Below the pieces are notes generated by a model, which worked only from the letters and a program-made list of their open reading frames with translations, did no database searches and was not told where the DNA came from. This document shows positions 18,634 to 27,686 of a stretch of DNA of 44,746 bases, one piece after another (positions within the stretch are counted from its first letter, which is position 1; every line of letters starts with the position of its first letter). Made by a program: the position numbers and the translations under genes. The DNA is from Alphaproteobacteria bacterium 65-37 (GTDB taxonomy: Bacteria; Pseudomonadota; Alphaproteobacteria; Reyranellales; Reyranellaceae), in assembly GCA_001897995.1 (NCBI GenBank), contig MKRV01000278.1, forward strand, positions 1-44,746. The letters are read 5' to 3'.

Positions 18634-19389
18634 ATGGCATCGCCCCCCGTCATCGAGCCGGTCCGGCGCAGCTTCGTGCTGCTGGAAGCGCTCAGCCGGC
18701 GCCGTACCTCGACCGTCTCGGTGCTGGTCGAAGAGACTGGCCTGCCGCGGCCGACGGTGCTGCGCCTGCTGCAGACGCTGATGGCGGTGGGCTACGCCGC
18801 CCGCGTGTCGCGCGAGCAGGGCTATCGCCTGACCGATCGCGTGCTGGGCCTCTCCGGGTCGATCCGCTTCATCGACCATCTGGTCGACGCCGCCATCCCG
18901 CATATGAGCCGCTTCACGGCCGACCACGGCTGGCCGCTCTATCTCGCGACGCTGAGTTACGGCGCCATCACCATCCGCCATTCGACGGCGCCGGAGAGCC
19001 CGATGTCGTTCGAGACGGCGGGCGTGAACCAGCGGCGATCGATGCTGCAGAGCGCGCTGGGCCGCGTCTGGCTCGCCTTCTGCAGCGGCGAGGAACGGGG
19101 GACGATCCTGCGCGACATCGGCGGACTCGGCGTTCGCCAGCAGGCTGCCCTCGACCAGGCCCTGCAGCGCATCCGCCGGGCCGGCCATGCCTTCACGCCG
19201 CCCAACCGGTCCTCCTTGAACGGCATGGCGGTGCCGATCCGGCATCGCCAGCGCATGTTGGGCGGCGTGTCGATGCGCTTCCCGCGCTCGGTCATGGACG
19301 AGGCGCAGGCGGCGGCCCGCTATGCCCGTCCGCTTGCCCAGATGGCCCGTGCCGTCGCGAGCGACGTCGCCGGCCGGATCAGTCGATGA
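18634..19389 (+). CDS. IclR family transcriptional regulator
   Basis: The 251-residue protein has an N-terminal winged helix-turn-helix (about residues 8-67: [44 protein letters not shown]) and a C-terminal effector domain with [22 protein letters not shown] and [21 protein letters not shown], the usual IclR blocks. It is divergent from the TauD-type dioxygenase gene, which it probably controls together with itself. Its stop codon lies inside the end of the convergent cysN/C gene, an 11-base tail-to-tail overlap. The effector is unknown. Confidence 0.92.
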   Translation: MASPPVIEPVRRSFVLLEALSRRRTSTVSVLVEETGLPRPTVLRLLQTLMAVGYAARVSREQGYRLTDRVLGLSGSIRFIDHLVDAAIPHMSRFTADHGWPLYLATLSYGAITIRHSTAPESPMSFETAGVNQRRSMLQSALGRVWLAFCSGEERGTILRDIGGLGVRQQAALDQALQRIRRAGHAFTPPNRSSLNGMAVPIRHRQRMLGGVSMRFPRSVMDEAQAAARYARPLAQMARAVASDVAGRISR

Positions 19390-21262
19390 TGCCGCGCCGG
19401 CGCAAGGCGTCGAGGATCAGGTCGGTGGCCTGTTCGACCGAATGGTCGGGCGTGCGAAGGTGCAGCTCGGGATGGGCCGGCGGCTCGTAGGCCGAATCGA
19501 TCCCGGTGAAGTTCGCGAGCTGGCCGGCGCGCGCCTTGCGATAGAGACCCTTGGGGTCGCGGCGTTCGCATTCCGCCAGCGACGTGTCGACGAAGATCTC
19601 GAGGAATTCTTCGGCGCCCACCCGGTCGCGGGCCAGTTGCCGTTCGGCACGGAACGGCGAAATGAAGGAGACCAGGACGATCAGCCCGGCATCCGCGAAC
19701 AACCGGGCGGTCTCGACGACCCGGCGGATGTTCTCGACCCGGTCAGCGTCGGTGAAGCCGAGGTCGCGGTTCAGGCCGTGACGGACATTGTCGCCGTCCA
19801 GGGTGTAGGTATGGCGCCCGAGCGCGTGCAGGCGGCGCTCGACGCCGTCGGCGATGGTCGACTTGCCGGCACCGGAAAGGCCGGTGAACCACAGCACTGC
19901 CGGACGCTGCCCCTTGAGCGCCGCCCGCGCCTTCTTGTCGACGGTGAAGTCCTGCCAGGTCAGATTGGAGGCGCGGCGCAGCGGGAAGCGGATCATGCCG
20001 GCGCCGACCGTGGCGTTGTCGAGGCGATCGATCAGGATGAAGCTGCCGGTCTCGCGGTTCTCCTCGTAGGCGTCGAACGGCATCGGCCGATCGAGCGAGA
20101 AGTTGGCGAAGCCGATGTCGTTCAGCACCAGTTGCTTGGCGGCCTTCTGCATGCCGCTCTCGACGTCGAGCACGTGCTTCAGCTCGCTGACGGTCGCCCC
20201 AACGGTGGCCGTGCCGAGCTGCATCAGATAGGGGCGGCCGGGCAGCATGGGTGTTTCGTCCATCCAGACGAGATGGGCGGCGAACTGGTCGGCCAGGATC
20301 GGCGATTGCTGCGGCGAGGCGATCATGTCGCCGCGGGCGATGTCGATCGGCTCGGCGAGCGTGAGCGTCACCGCCTGGCCGGCGTCGGCTCGCAGAAGAT
20401 CGCCCTCCCAGGTCACGATGCGGTCGACATGGCCTCGCCGTCCTGACGGCAGGACGACGATTTCCTCGCCGGCGGCAACGCCCGCCCCCAGAACCGTGCC
20501 GGCATAGCCGCGGAAGCCCGACGCATCGCGATTGATCCACTGGACGGGGAAGCGGAACGGCTGCGCCGTCGCTGAGGCCGTGCTCACCGTCTCGAGGTGA
20601 TGCAGCAGGGTCGGACCGCCGTACCAGGGCATGGCGGTGCTCGCGATGGCGACGTTGTCGCCCTGCAGCGCCGAGAGCGGAATGGCGGTCACCGAGGCGA
20701 GGCCGAGCTTGTCGGCGATCTCGCCGTATGCCGCGACGATCTCGTCGAAGCGGCCCTTGGCATTGCCCACGAGATCCATCTTGTTCACGGCCAGCACGAT
20801 CGTCCGCACGCCCATCAGCGCCACGATGGCACTGTGCCGGTAGGTCTGCCGCAGGACGCCCTTGCGGGCATCGACCAGGATGATGGCGAGGTCGGCCGTC
20901 GAGGCGCCGGTCGCCATGTTGCGCGTGTACTGCTCATGGCCGGGCGTGTCGGCCACGATGAAACGGCGCTGTGCGGTCGCAAAGAACCGGTAGCCGACGT
21001 CGATCGTGATGCCCTGCTCGCGCTCGGCCTGCAGGCCGTCGATCAGCTGCGCCAGGTCGGGCATGCCGTCCGCGGCAGGTCCCGCGTGATCGCTGCGCGG
21101 CGCCGCTGCGAGATGATCCTCCGGGATCACCTTGGCATCGAACAGCAGGCGGCCGATCAAGGTGCTCTTGCCGTCGTCGACGCTGCCGCAGGTGATGAAG
21201 CGCAGCATGTCGCTCTGCTCGCCACGGCGTGCGGCCGGTGTGCCGGCGGATGCTGCGGCCAT
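19379..21262 (-). CDS. cysN/cysC: Bifunctional sulfate adenylyltransferase large subunit / APS kinase (CysN-CysC, NodQ type)
   Basis: The 627-residue protein fuses two enzymes. The N-terminal GTPase part (CysN) has P-loop GSVDDGKS at 26-33, [12 protein letters not shown], and NKMDLVG, and drives formation of adenosine 5'-phosphosulfate with CysD. The C-terminal kinase part (CysC) has [11 protein letters not shown] near residues 459-467, [16 protein letters not shown] and [13 protein letters not shown], and phosphorylates APS to PAPS. The start overlaps the cysD stop by one base (TGATG). The gene follows cysD and a sulfotransferase gene in one operon and has no reductase genes near it. That resembles rhizobial NodPQ-NodH more than an assimilatory cys operon. 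Its end overlaps the convergent IclR gene. Confidence 0.96.
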   Translation of the reverse strand: MAAASAGTPAARRGEQSDMLRFITCGSVDDGKSTLIGRLLFDAKVIPEDHLAAAPRSDHAGPAADGMPDLAQLIDGLQAEREQGITIDVGYRFFATAQRRFIVADTPGHEQYTRNMATGASTADLAIILVDARKGVLRQTYRHSAIVALMGVRTIVLAVNKMDLVGNAKGRFDEIVAAYGEIADKLGLASVTAIPLSALQGDNVAIASTAMPWYGGPTLLHHLETVSTASATAQPFRFPVQWINRDASGFRGYAGTVLGAGVAAGEEIVVLPSGRRGHVDRIVTWEGDLLRADAGQAVTLTLAEPIDIARGDMIASPQQSPILADQFAAHLVWMDETPMLPGRPYLMQLGTATVGATVSELKHVLDVESGMQKAAKQLVLNDIGFANFSLDRPMPFDAYEENRETGSFILIDRLDNATVGAGMIRFPLRRASNLTWQDFTVDKKARAALKGQRPAVLWFTGLSGAGKSTIADGVERRLHALGRHTYTLDGDNVRHGLNRDLGFTDADRVENIRRVVETARLFADAGLIVLVSFISPFRAERQLARDRVGAEEFLEIFVDTSLAECERRDPKGLYRKARAGQLANFTGIDSAYEPPAHPELHLRTPDHSVEQATDLILDALRRRGIID

Positions 21263-22179
21263 CAGAAATAGCCTTCGTGCTTCTTGCGCTCCATCGAACC
21301 GCCATGGCCGTGATCGATGGCGCGGCCCTGGCGTTCGGAGGTTCGGCTGGCCGTGAGTTCGGCGATGATCGCGGGCACCGTATCGGCCGAGGACTCGATG
21401 GCGCCCGTCAGGGGATAGCAGCCCAGCGTCCTGAATCGGACGCGGCGCTGTTCGATCCTCTCTCCGGAACGCAATGTCAGTCGCTCGTCGTCGGCCATGA
21501 TCAGCAGCCCGTCGCGCTCGACGATGGGCCGAACTGCCGCGAAGTAGAGCGGAACGACCGGTATTCTTTCCTGTTCGATGTAGGTCCAGACGTCGAGCTC
21601 GGTCCAGTTCGACAGGGGGAAGACGCGCATCGATTCGCCCGGGGCGAGGCGGCCGTTGTAATTGTGCCAGAGCTCGGGCCGCTGGCGGCGCGGATCCCAG
21701 CGATGGCTGGCGCTGCGCAGCGAAAAGATGCGTTCCTTGGCGCGCGAGGCTTCCTCATCGCGTCGGGCGCCGCCGATCGCACCGTCGAAGCCGCGGAGGT
21801 CGAGCGCCTGCTTCAGCGCTTCGGTCTTCATGATGTCCGTATGGACGGCTGCACCATGCGACAGCGGGCCGATCCCGCGCGCAAGTCCGTCGCGGTTGAC
21901 GTGCACCTGCAGATCGAGGCCCAGCTCCGCCAGGCGCCGATCGCGGAAGGCGATCATTTCGCGGAACTTCCATGTGGTGTCGACGTGCAGCACCGCGAAG
22001 GGCGGCTTGGCGGGGTGGAACGCCTTCAGCGCGAGATGGAGGAGGACCGACGAGTCCTTGCCGATCGAGTAGAGGACGACCGGATTTCGGAAGGCGGCAG
22101 CGGCTTCACGAAAGATGTGGATGGCTTCGGCTTCGAGCTGCTGCAGGTAAGACCGGTCGAGCGGTCGGTGGACTGGCAA
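21262..22179 (-). CDS. cysD: Sulfate adenylyltransferase small subunit (CysD/NodP)
   Basis: The 305-residue protein forms APS from sulfate and ATP together with Cys[21 protein letters not shown] opens it as in known CysD proteins. The PP-loop-like SIGKDSS is at 38-44, HVDTTWKF follows, and [17 protein letters not shown] then [13 protein letters not shown] are also conserved. I chose the TTG at 22179, eight bases after GAAGGA and 26 bases after the sulfotransferase stop. The ATG at 22347 lies inside the sulfotransferase gene and would add non-homologous residues. It also ends with a typical [12 protein letters not shown] tail. Confidence 0.93.
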   Translation of the reverse strand: MPVHRPLDRSYLQQLEAEAIHIFREAAAAFRNPVVLYSIGKDSSVLLHLALKAFHPAKPPFAVLHVDTTWKFREMIAFRDRRLAELGLDLQVHVNRDGLARGIGPLSHGAAVHTDIMKTEALKQALDLRGFDGAIGGARRDEEASRAKERIFSLRSASHRWDPRRQRPELWHNYNGRLAPGESMRVFPLSNWTELDVWTYIEQERIPVVPLYFAAVRPIVERDGLLIMADDERLTLRSGERIEQRRVRFRTLGCYPLTGAIESSADTVPAIIAELTASRTSERQGRAIDHGHGGSMERKKHEGYF

Positions 22180-22204
22180 GTCGGCTGTCCTTCTTTCGCT
22201 GGAT

Positions 22205-23191
22205 CTAGGCGGAGACCTTGAATTCGTGCGGCGTCGGCCAGTCGAACAGGCCGGTGTCGATCCCGAGCAGGCGCAGGTAGGCCACGGCCTGATCGCGCAT
22301 GCGGGAATCAGGCAGGTCGGTTCTGGTACGCTGAATGTGGCTGCCACGTCCCATGCGGGTGCCGTCGAGTGAGTGGCCGAGCTCCTTCTCGATCGCCTTC
22401 ATGTGGTCGCTTCGGGCAAGGTTGACGGCGTCGGCCAGCAGGGCATGGTCGCGCGGTGTGCCTGCGAGATGATCGAGGATATCTGCCAACATTTCGACGG
22501 GGCGGTCCATCAGCTGCTCGTAGGGGACGAGCCGAACCAGATCGGGGTACCGGCGGGCCTGCTGCTGAAAGGAGATGAACTGCTTGGCATACGAGGCGAG
22601 CGCACCGCCGAACATGTAGTCGCGCAAGGAGACGCTCCTGAGCGGCCGGCCACGGAACGCGTTGTAAGCAAGACTGACATGCTCGCGAGAGTAATGCAGA
22701 TAGGATGAGATTTGGTCAAGCGGGTTACGGTAGACGAGCACAATGCGCCCCCCGGTCCCTTTGCGGGCGGCTTTTTCCAGGGCCTTGGCGTCGATCGGCG
22801 TGTAGTCGTAGGGCGCGAGCTCGACCGGCGTGTGGCGGTAGTTCATCCCCTCGTGAAGATAGTCGAAGCCGGGCACGTGAAAGGGCGTCTGCGCCCACCA
22901 TTTGGCGGCCTCGGGCTCGAAGCCGGGGCAGACCGTATGGCCGATGAACAAATGATCGGCTGGTAAGGTGCCTCCGACTTTGAAGAGGGGGCCGCCGCGA
23001 AAGCGGCCGAAGTCGAAGCGCGGCCCGAAAGGGTTGCCTGCGATCTTTCCGGTCAGGCGGTCGTCGATGCGTCCGCCGGCCTCGAGGTGGCACAGGAACG
23101 AGACCGCATAGCGCAGGAACCAGGTCCCGGAGCGCGGGATCGTCGACAGGACGGGAAGCTTGTACGCGGCGAACATCTTCCGTCTACGCAA
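22205..23191 (-). CDS. PAPS-dependent sulfotransferase family protein
   Basis: The 328-residue protein carries sulfotransferase hallmarks: PRSGTWFL at 19-26, the 5'-phosphosulfate loop, and [17 protein letters not shown] at 153-169, the 3'-phosphate-binding strand and helix. [13 protein letters not shown] is also typical. It should transfer sulfate from PAPS to a hydroxyl or amine of a carbohydrate, lipid or other molecule. The acceptor is unknown. CysD and CysN/C, which make PAPS, follow in the same operon. The start is uncertain: TTG at 23191 lies 16 bases after AAGGAGG, too far, and the ATG at 23176 is farther. No start codon in frame lies at a normal distance from that site. Confidence 0.88.
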   Translation of the reverse strand: MRRRKMFAAYKLPVLSTIPRSGTWFLRYAVSFLCHLEAGGRIDDRLTGKIAGNPFGPRFDFGRFRGGPLFKVGGTLPADHLFIGHTVCPGFEPEAAKWWAQTPFHVPGFDYLHEGMNYRHTPVELAPYDYTPIDAKALEKAARKGTGGRIVLVYRNPLDQISSYLHYSREHVSLAYNAFRGRPLRSVSLRDYMFGGALASYAKQFISFQQQARRYPDLVRLVPYEQLMDRPVEMLADILDHLAGTPRDHALLADAVNLARSDHMKAIEKELGHSLDGTRMGRGSHIQRTRTDLPDSRMRDQAVAYLRLLGIDTGLFDWPTPHEFKVSA

Positions 23192-23344
23192 CCAGCGCCG
23201 GTAATCTCCTCCTTGGAGGATGTGACAAAAAATGCGCCGGGTCGGCCTGCATCTTGCGAGGCGAAACCCTCCATGGTCGCGATGCCGGACGCGACTTGCT
23301 AGAAGCGCTGCAGATCCATTGGCAGATCATTTGCAGGAGTTTCC

Positions 23345-24337
23345 ATGTCATTCCGCGCGCTCGTGCTGAGCCAGGGTGCCGACCGCAAGGTCAGCGGCAC
23401 CGTCGAGACCCTCTCCGAAGACCGGTTGCCGGCGGGCGACGTCACGGTCGCGGTCGACTACTCGACCCTGAACTACAAGGACGGGCTGGTCCTGACGTCG
23501 GGCGGTGGGTTGGTGAAGACCTGGCCGCATGTCGGTGGCATCGATTTCGCAGGGACCGTGGAGGCTTCCGACAATCCGGGTTTCAAGGCCGGCGACAAGG
23601 TGGTGCTTAACGGTTGGCGCGTCGGCGAGATCCATTGGGGTGGCTATGCGACCAAGGCCCGCGTGAAGGGTGACTGGCTCGTCAAGTTGCCGGCCGCGAT
23701 CTCGACCAAGCGGGCGATGGCGATCGGCACCGCGGGCTACACCTCCATGCTCTGCGTGATCGCCCTGGAGAAGCACGGGCTGAAGCCGGCCTCGGGCGAG
23801 ATCCTGGTGACGGGCGCCGCCGGTGGCGTGGGCTCGGTCGCCGTCGCGATCCTGGCCAAGCTGGGTTACAACGTCGTCGCCGCGACGGGCCGGCCGCAGG
23901 AGGGCGACTACCTGAAGTCGCTGGGCGCCACCACCATTCTCGATCGCAAGGAATTGACCGAGGCGCCCGACCGGCCGCTGCTCTCCGAGCGCTTCGCGGG
24001 CGTGGTCGATACGGTGTCGGGCGTGATGTTTGCCCGCGCCCTTGCCCAGGTGAAGTACGGCGGCGCGGCGGCAGTCTGCGGCCTGGCCGCCGGCCCGGCC
24101 TTCCCAGGCTCGATCCTGCCCTTCATCCTGCGTAGCGTCTCCGTCTACGGTATCGATTCGGTGATGCTGCCCAAGGGCCCCCGCGAAGAGGCGTGGAAGC
24201 GTCTTGGGACCGACCTGCCGCTCGACAAGCTCGACAGCACGGTGAGCGACGCCGGTCTTTCGGACCTCATGGCGCTCGGCCCGAAGATCCTGAAGGGCGA
24301 AGTGCGCGGCCGCGTGGTCGTCGACGTCAGCAAGTAG
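23345..24337 (+). CDS. acuI: Acryloyl-CoA reductase / YhdH family zinc-free quinone oxidoreductase
   Basis: The 330-residue protein is a medium-chain dehydrogenase of the AcuI/YhdH group. It opens MSFRALVLSQ and has DYSTLNYKDGLVLTSGG, the group signature, WPHVGGIDFAG, and the NADPH-binding GAAGGVGS at 157-164. Catalytic-zinc ligands are absent, as expected for the group. AGGAG lies seven bases before the ATG. AcuI proteins reduce acryloyl-CoA to propionyl-CoA; other enoyl substrates are possible. It stands alone, divergent from the sulfotransferase gene, with a palindromic repeat after its end. Confidence 0.9.
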   Translation: MSFRALVLSQGADRKVSGTVETLSEDRLPAGDVTVAVDYSTLNYKDGLVLTSGGGLVKTWPHVGGIDFAGTVEASDNPGFKAGDKVVLNGWRVGEIHWGGYATKARVKGDWLVKLPAAISTKRAMAIGTAGYTSMLCVIALEKHGLKPASGEILVTGAAGGVGSVAVAILAKLGYNVVAATGRPQEGDYLKSLGATTILDRKELTEAPDRPLLSERFAGVVDTVSGVMFARALAQVKYGGAAAVCGLAAGPAFPGSILPFILRSVSVYGIDSVMLPKGPREEAWKRLGTDLPLDKLDSTVSDAGLSDLMALGPKILKGEVRGRVVVDVSK

Positions 24338-24346
24338 ACGTTTCGT

Positions 24347-24429
24347 CCGGATCGCGGACCTCCAGGTCCGCCTCATGTGCTTTCGTGATCGCACGAGAGC
24401 ATGAGCGGGTCTGGAGACCTGCGGTCCGG
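24347..24429. repeat. Imperfect palindrome, second copy of the CCGCGGGTCTCCAGA family
   Basis: The left arm CCGGATCGCGGACC (24347) runs through TCCAGGTCCGCCTCATG to 24377; the right arm CATGAGCGGGTCTGGAG (from 24400) ends TGCGGTCCGG at 24429. An inner CGTG-ATCG-CACG stem fills the centre. The order of blocks (GGACCGCGG, CCAGACC, CGC, CTCATG) matches 14603-14665. It lies between the converging ends of the acuI and Bug genes and could end both transcripts. Confidence 0.82.
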
Positions 24430-24447
24430 TGATGAGCGCCCCCAGCG

Positions 24448-25464
24448 CTAATCCAGCCTGAGATTGGCGGTGCGGATGATCTCGCGCCACGACGCCGTCT
24501 CGCTCTGGATCAACTGGGAGAAGGCCGCCGGATCGAGATCTGGCGCCTCGAACCCTAGCGCCCGATAGCGCTCCACGACTTCGGGAGCGGCCAGGGCCGC
24601 GGCGATGTCGGCTGCGATCTTGTTGGCGAGCGCAGCCGGTATGCCGCGCGGCGCGAACAGCCCCGCCCAGCCGGTGACCTCGTAGCCGCGCGTGGTCGGC
24701 TGCTCGGCAGTGGCCGGCACGTTGGGATAGAGCGGGTCGCGACGGGCAGCGGCCAGCGCAATGAAACGGATCTTGCCGGACTGCGCCATGCCGCCGGCGC
24801 TGGCCGCGCTGCCCAGCGCCCAGTCGACCTCCTTGGTCGACACCGCGTTGTAGAGCTGGCCGAAGTCGCGGTAGGGCACGTGGGTCATGCGGATGCCCAT
24901 CATCGCCTCGAGCCGCAACGCACCCAGATGGCCCGGGCTGCCGATGAACCACGAGCCGTAATTGATCTTGCCGTGTGCTGCTTTCGCAGCGGCCACGATG
25001 TCGTCGATGCTGTTGAAGGGGCTGTCGGCCGCCACCGCGACGAAGAAGGGCGTGCGCAGCATCATGCGCAGCGGTGCGAAGTCCTGGGCCACGTCGTAGG
25101 GCAGCTTGCCGAAGGTCAGCGGATGCGTCGTGACATGGGTGTTGTCGAGCTGAATGAGATCGTAGCCCTCGCTGTTGCCCTGCTTGAACGCCGCCACGGC
25201 GATGAAGCCGTTGCCGCCAGGCTTGTTGTCGACCAGGACGGGCTGGGACCAGGTACGACCCAGGCGCTCCGACACCAGGCGGAGCGCGGCATCGGGACCC
25301 GAGCCGGGAGGAAAGGGCGTGACGATCCGGACGGTGCGTGTCGGATAGGGGTGCGCCTGGTTCGTCTGCGCGAAGGCCTTGCGTGCGGTCGAGCCGAGAC
25401 AGGCGGCGCTCGCACTCGCGGACAGTCCAAATACGTGGCGCAACATGCGGCGTCGGTCGATCAT
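24448..25464 (-). CDS. Bug family (TctC-like) extracytoplasmic solute-binding protein
   Basis: The 338-residue protein matches the Bug family of periplasmic receptors for tripartite tricarboxylate transporters. The N-terminus RRRMLR plus a hydrophobic stretch ending KAFAQ looks like a twin-arginine-type or long Sec signal, cut near residue 32. YPTRTVRIVTPFPPGSGPDAALR and VLVDNKPGGNGFIAVAA are the family's opening blocks. VPYRDFGQLYNAV and AGLFAPRGIPAALANKIAADIAAAL follow. No TctA or TctB membrane gene is nearby, so this is an orphan receptor, a common situation in this family. The ligand is unknown. It is divergent from the aminotransferase gene. Confidence 0.93.
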   Translation of the reverse strand: MIDRRRMLRHVFGLSASASAACLGSTARKAFAQTNQAHPYPTRTVRIVTPFPPGSGPDAALRLVSERLGRTWSQPVLVDNKPGGNGFIAVAAFKQGNSEGYDLIQLDNTHVTTHPLTFGKLPYDVAQDFAPLRMMLRTPFFVAVAADSPFNSIDDIVAAAKAAHGKINYGSWFIGSPGHLGALRLEAMMGIRMTHVPYRDFGQLYNAVSTKEVDWALGSAASAGGMAQSGKIRFIALAAARRDPLYPNVPATAEQPTTRGYEVTGWAGLFAPRGIPAALANKIAADIAAALAAPEVVERYRALGFEAPDLDPAAFSQLIQSETASWREIIRTANLRLD

Positions 25465-25641
25465 TGTCGTCTCCCCCGCTGCCCGAGGTTTTCGTGATCG
25501 TTTCTACGCGGTGGCACTCGTTGCAATGCGAAAGCTATCGCGGCCCCAGAAATCCTCAAAGGAGAATTAGCCCGTTGCGTGGTTGGCGTCGCGGACAAGT
25601 GATAGGGTCGGCCCGTCCCATCTTCGCCGAAGGTATGCCTG

Positions 25642-26967
25642 ATGACGCCCCCGAAAACCGCGCCCGCCGCCAACAATCTCGAAGCCTTCTTCATGCCGTT
25701 CACGGCGAACCGGCAGTTCAAGAAGAACCCGCGCCTGCTGGCGAAGGCCAAGGGCGTGCACTACTGGACGCCGGAAGGCCGCAAGGTGATCGACGGCACC
25801 GCGGGCCTGTGGTGCGTGAACGCCGGCCACGGCCGCGAGGAGATCAAGGCCGCGATCGCCCGCCAGCTCGATGAGATGGATTATGCGCCGTCCTTCCAGA
25901 TGGGCCATCCCAAGGCCTTCGAACTGGCCGCCCGCCACGCCGCCCTGCTGCCGGGTGACCTGAACCACGCCTTCTACTGCAACTCCGGATCCGAGGCGGT
26001 CGACTCCGCGCTGAAGATCGCGCTGGCCTATCAGCGGGCCCGCGGCGAAGGCACCCGCACCCGCTTCGTCGGCCGCGAGCGTGGCTATCATGGCGTCGGC
26101 TTCGGCGGCATCTCGGTCGGCGGCATGGTCAACAACCGCAAGTGGTTCGGCGCCATGCTGCCGGGCGTCGATCATCTGCCGCACACCCATCTGCCGCAGA
26201 ACGCCTTCGCCAAGGGCCAGCCTGAGCACGGCGCCGAACTCGCCGACGAGCTCGAGAAGATCGTCGGCCTGCACGATGCCTCGAACATCGCCGCCGTGAT
26301 CGTCGAGCCCTGCGCCGGCTCGACCGGCTACCTGCCGCCGCCCAAGGGCTACCTGCAGCGCCTGCGCCAGATCTGCGACAAGCATGGCATCCTGCTGATC
26401 TTCGACGAGGTCATCACCGGCTTTGGCCGCCTCGGCACCGGCTTCGCGGCCGACAAGTTCGGCGTCATCCCCGACCTGATGACCGTGGCCAAGGGGATCT
26501 CCAACGCCACCGTGCCGATGGGCGGCGTGTTCGTGCGCAAGCACGTGTTCGACGGGCTGATGAACGGCCCGGAAAACGCCATCGACCTGTTCCACGGCTA
26601 CACCTACTCGGCCCATCCGCTGGCCTGCGCCGCGGCGTCGGCCGTGCTCGACATCTACCGCGACGAGAACCTGTTCGAGCGTGCGGCCGAGCTCTCGCCT
26701 TACTGGGAAGAGGGTGTGCACTCGCTGAAGGGCCTGCCGAACGTCACCGACATCCGCAATCTCGGCCTGGCGGCCGGCATCGACCTCGCGCCCAAGGGCG
26801 CGGTCGGGGCGCGCGGCTACGACGCCTTCGTCAAGGCCTTCGAGCTCGGCCTGATGGTGCGCCAGTCGGGCGACGCCATCGCCATGTCGCCGCCGCTGGT
26901 GATCGAGAAGGCCCAGATCGACGAGATCATCGACATCACGGCCAAGACCATCAAGGCGGTCGCTTAA
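25642..26967 (+). CDS. Omega-amino acid:pyruvate (beta-alanine:pyruvate) aminotransferase
   Basis: The 441-residue protein is a class III PLP aminotransferase. It opens with NNLEAFFMPFTANRQFKKNPRLL (key block FMPFTANRQFK), a signature of omega-amino acid:pyruvate transaminases. CNSGSEAVDSALK binds the cofactor phosphate; Asp255 in LIFDEVITGFGRLG contacts the PLP nitrogen; Lys284 in TVAKGISNATVPMGG should form the Schiff base. HGYTYSAHPLACAAA is also typical. A GAAGG site lies eight bases before the ATG. Such enzymes transfer amino groups from beta-alanine or other omega-amines to pyruvate. The next gene, 25 bases on, encodes a LysE-type exporter and may be co-transcribed. Confidence 0.94.
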   Translation: MTPPKTAPAANNLEAFFMPFTANRQFKKNPRLLAKAKGVHYWTPEGRKVIDGTAGLWCVNAGHGREEIKAAIARQLDEMDYAPSFQMGHPKAFELAARHAALLPGDLNHAFYCNSGSEAVDSALKIALAYQRARGEGTRTRFVGRERGYHGVGFGGISVGGMVNNRKWFGAMLPGVDHLPHTHLPQNAFAKGQPEHGAELADELEKIVGLHDASNIAAVIVEPCAGSTGYLPPPKGYLQRLRQICDKHGILLIFDEVITGFGRLGTGFAADKFGVIPDLMTVAKGISNATVPMGGVFVRKHVFDGLMNGPENAIDLFHGYTYSAHPLACAAASAVLDIYRDENLFERAAELSPYWEEGVHSLKGLPNVTDIRNLGLAAGIDLAPKGAVGARGYDAFVKAFELGLMVRQSGDAIAMSPPLVIEKAQIDEIIDITAKTIKAVA

Positions 26968-26992
26968 GACCGCCTCGCTTGCGGAGGCTGCA

Positions 26993-27628
26993 ATGGTTTC
27001 GCTGACGGCCCTGGCCGCCTTCAGTGCGGTGGCGCTCGGCATGGTGCTGACGCCCGGTCCGAACATGGCATATCTCGTGTCGCGTTCGATCTGCCAGGGC
27101 CGGACCGCCGGCATGATCTCGCTGGCGGGCGTGGCACTTGGCTTCGTCACCTACATGCTGCTGGCTGCCTTCGGCATCACGGCGCTGGTGTTCGCGATAC
27201 CTTATGCCTACGACGCGCTGCGCCTGGCCGGCGCGGCCTATCTCGGTTGGTTGGCCTGGAACGCCTTAAAGCCGGGCGGCCGCTCGCCGTTCCAGGTGCA
27301 CGACCTGCCGCCCGACTCGCCGCGCCGGCTGTTTGCCATGGGGCTGCTGACCAACCTGCTGAACCCCAAGATCGCAGCCCTCTATCTGTCGCTGCTGCCG
27401 CAGTTCGTCGACGCCGAGCAGGGCAATGTGCTCGGCCAGACGCTGATGCTGGGGGCGACGCAGATCGCCATCAGCGTGACCGTCAACGCGCTCATCGTGC
27501 TGGGGGCGGGCACGGTGGCGGCCTTCCTCTCTGGCCGGCCGTTCTGGATGGCCGCACAACGCTGGCTGATGGGCACGGTGCTGGCCGTGCTCGCCGTCCG
27601 CATGGCATTCGACACGGGGCGCCGCTAA
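26993..27628 (+). CDS. LysE/RhtB family amino-acid exporter
   Basis: The 211-residue protein has six hydrophobic spans and the family motif GMVLTPGPNMAYLVSRSICQG near residues 16-36. GLLTNLLNPKIAALYLSLLPQFV is the second conserved block. It should sit in the inner membrane and export an amino acid or homoserine-lactone-like compound. It starts with ATG 25 bases after the aminotransferase, with GGAGG nearby, so the two probably form an operon; the exporter might remove an excess of the amino acid made or consumed there (inference). Confidence 0.92.
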   Translation: MVSLTALAAFSAVALGMVLTPGPNMAYLVSRSICQGRTAGMISLAGVALGFVTYMLLAAFGITALVFAIPYAYDALRLAGAAYLGWLAWNALKPGGRSPFQVHDLPPDSPRRLFAMGLLTNLLNPKIAALYLSLLPQFVDAEQGNVLGQTLMLGATQIAISVTVNALIVLGAGTVAAFLSGRPFWMAAQRWLMGTVLAVLAVRMAFDTGRR

Positions 27629-27686
27629 AACCTTCCCATGGACGGGCCGCTGACGAGAGGCGGGCCCGAAGGACAGGGTAGGGCGC

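Noticed and set aside
22180..22347. ATG start of cysD inside the sulfotransferase gene
   Set aside because: The added 56 residues are unlike any CysD, while TTG at 22179 has a good ribosome site and gives the usual length.
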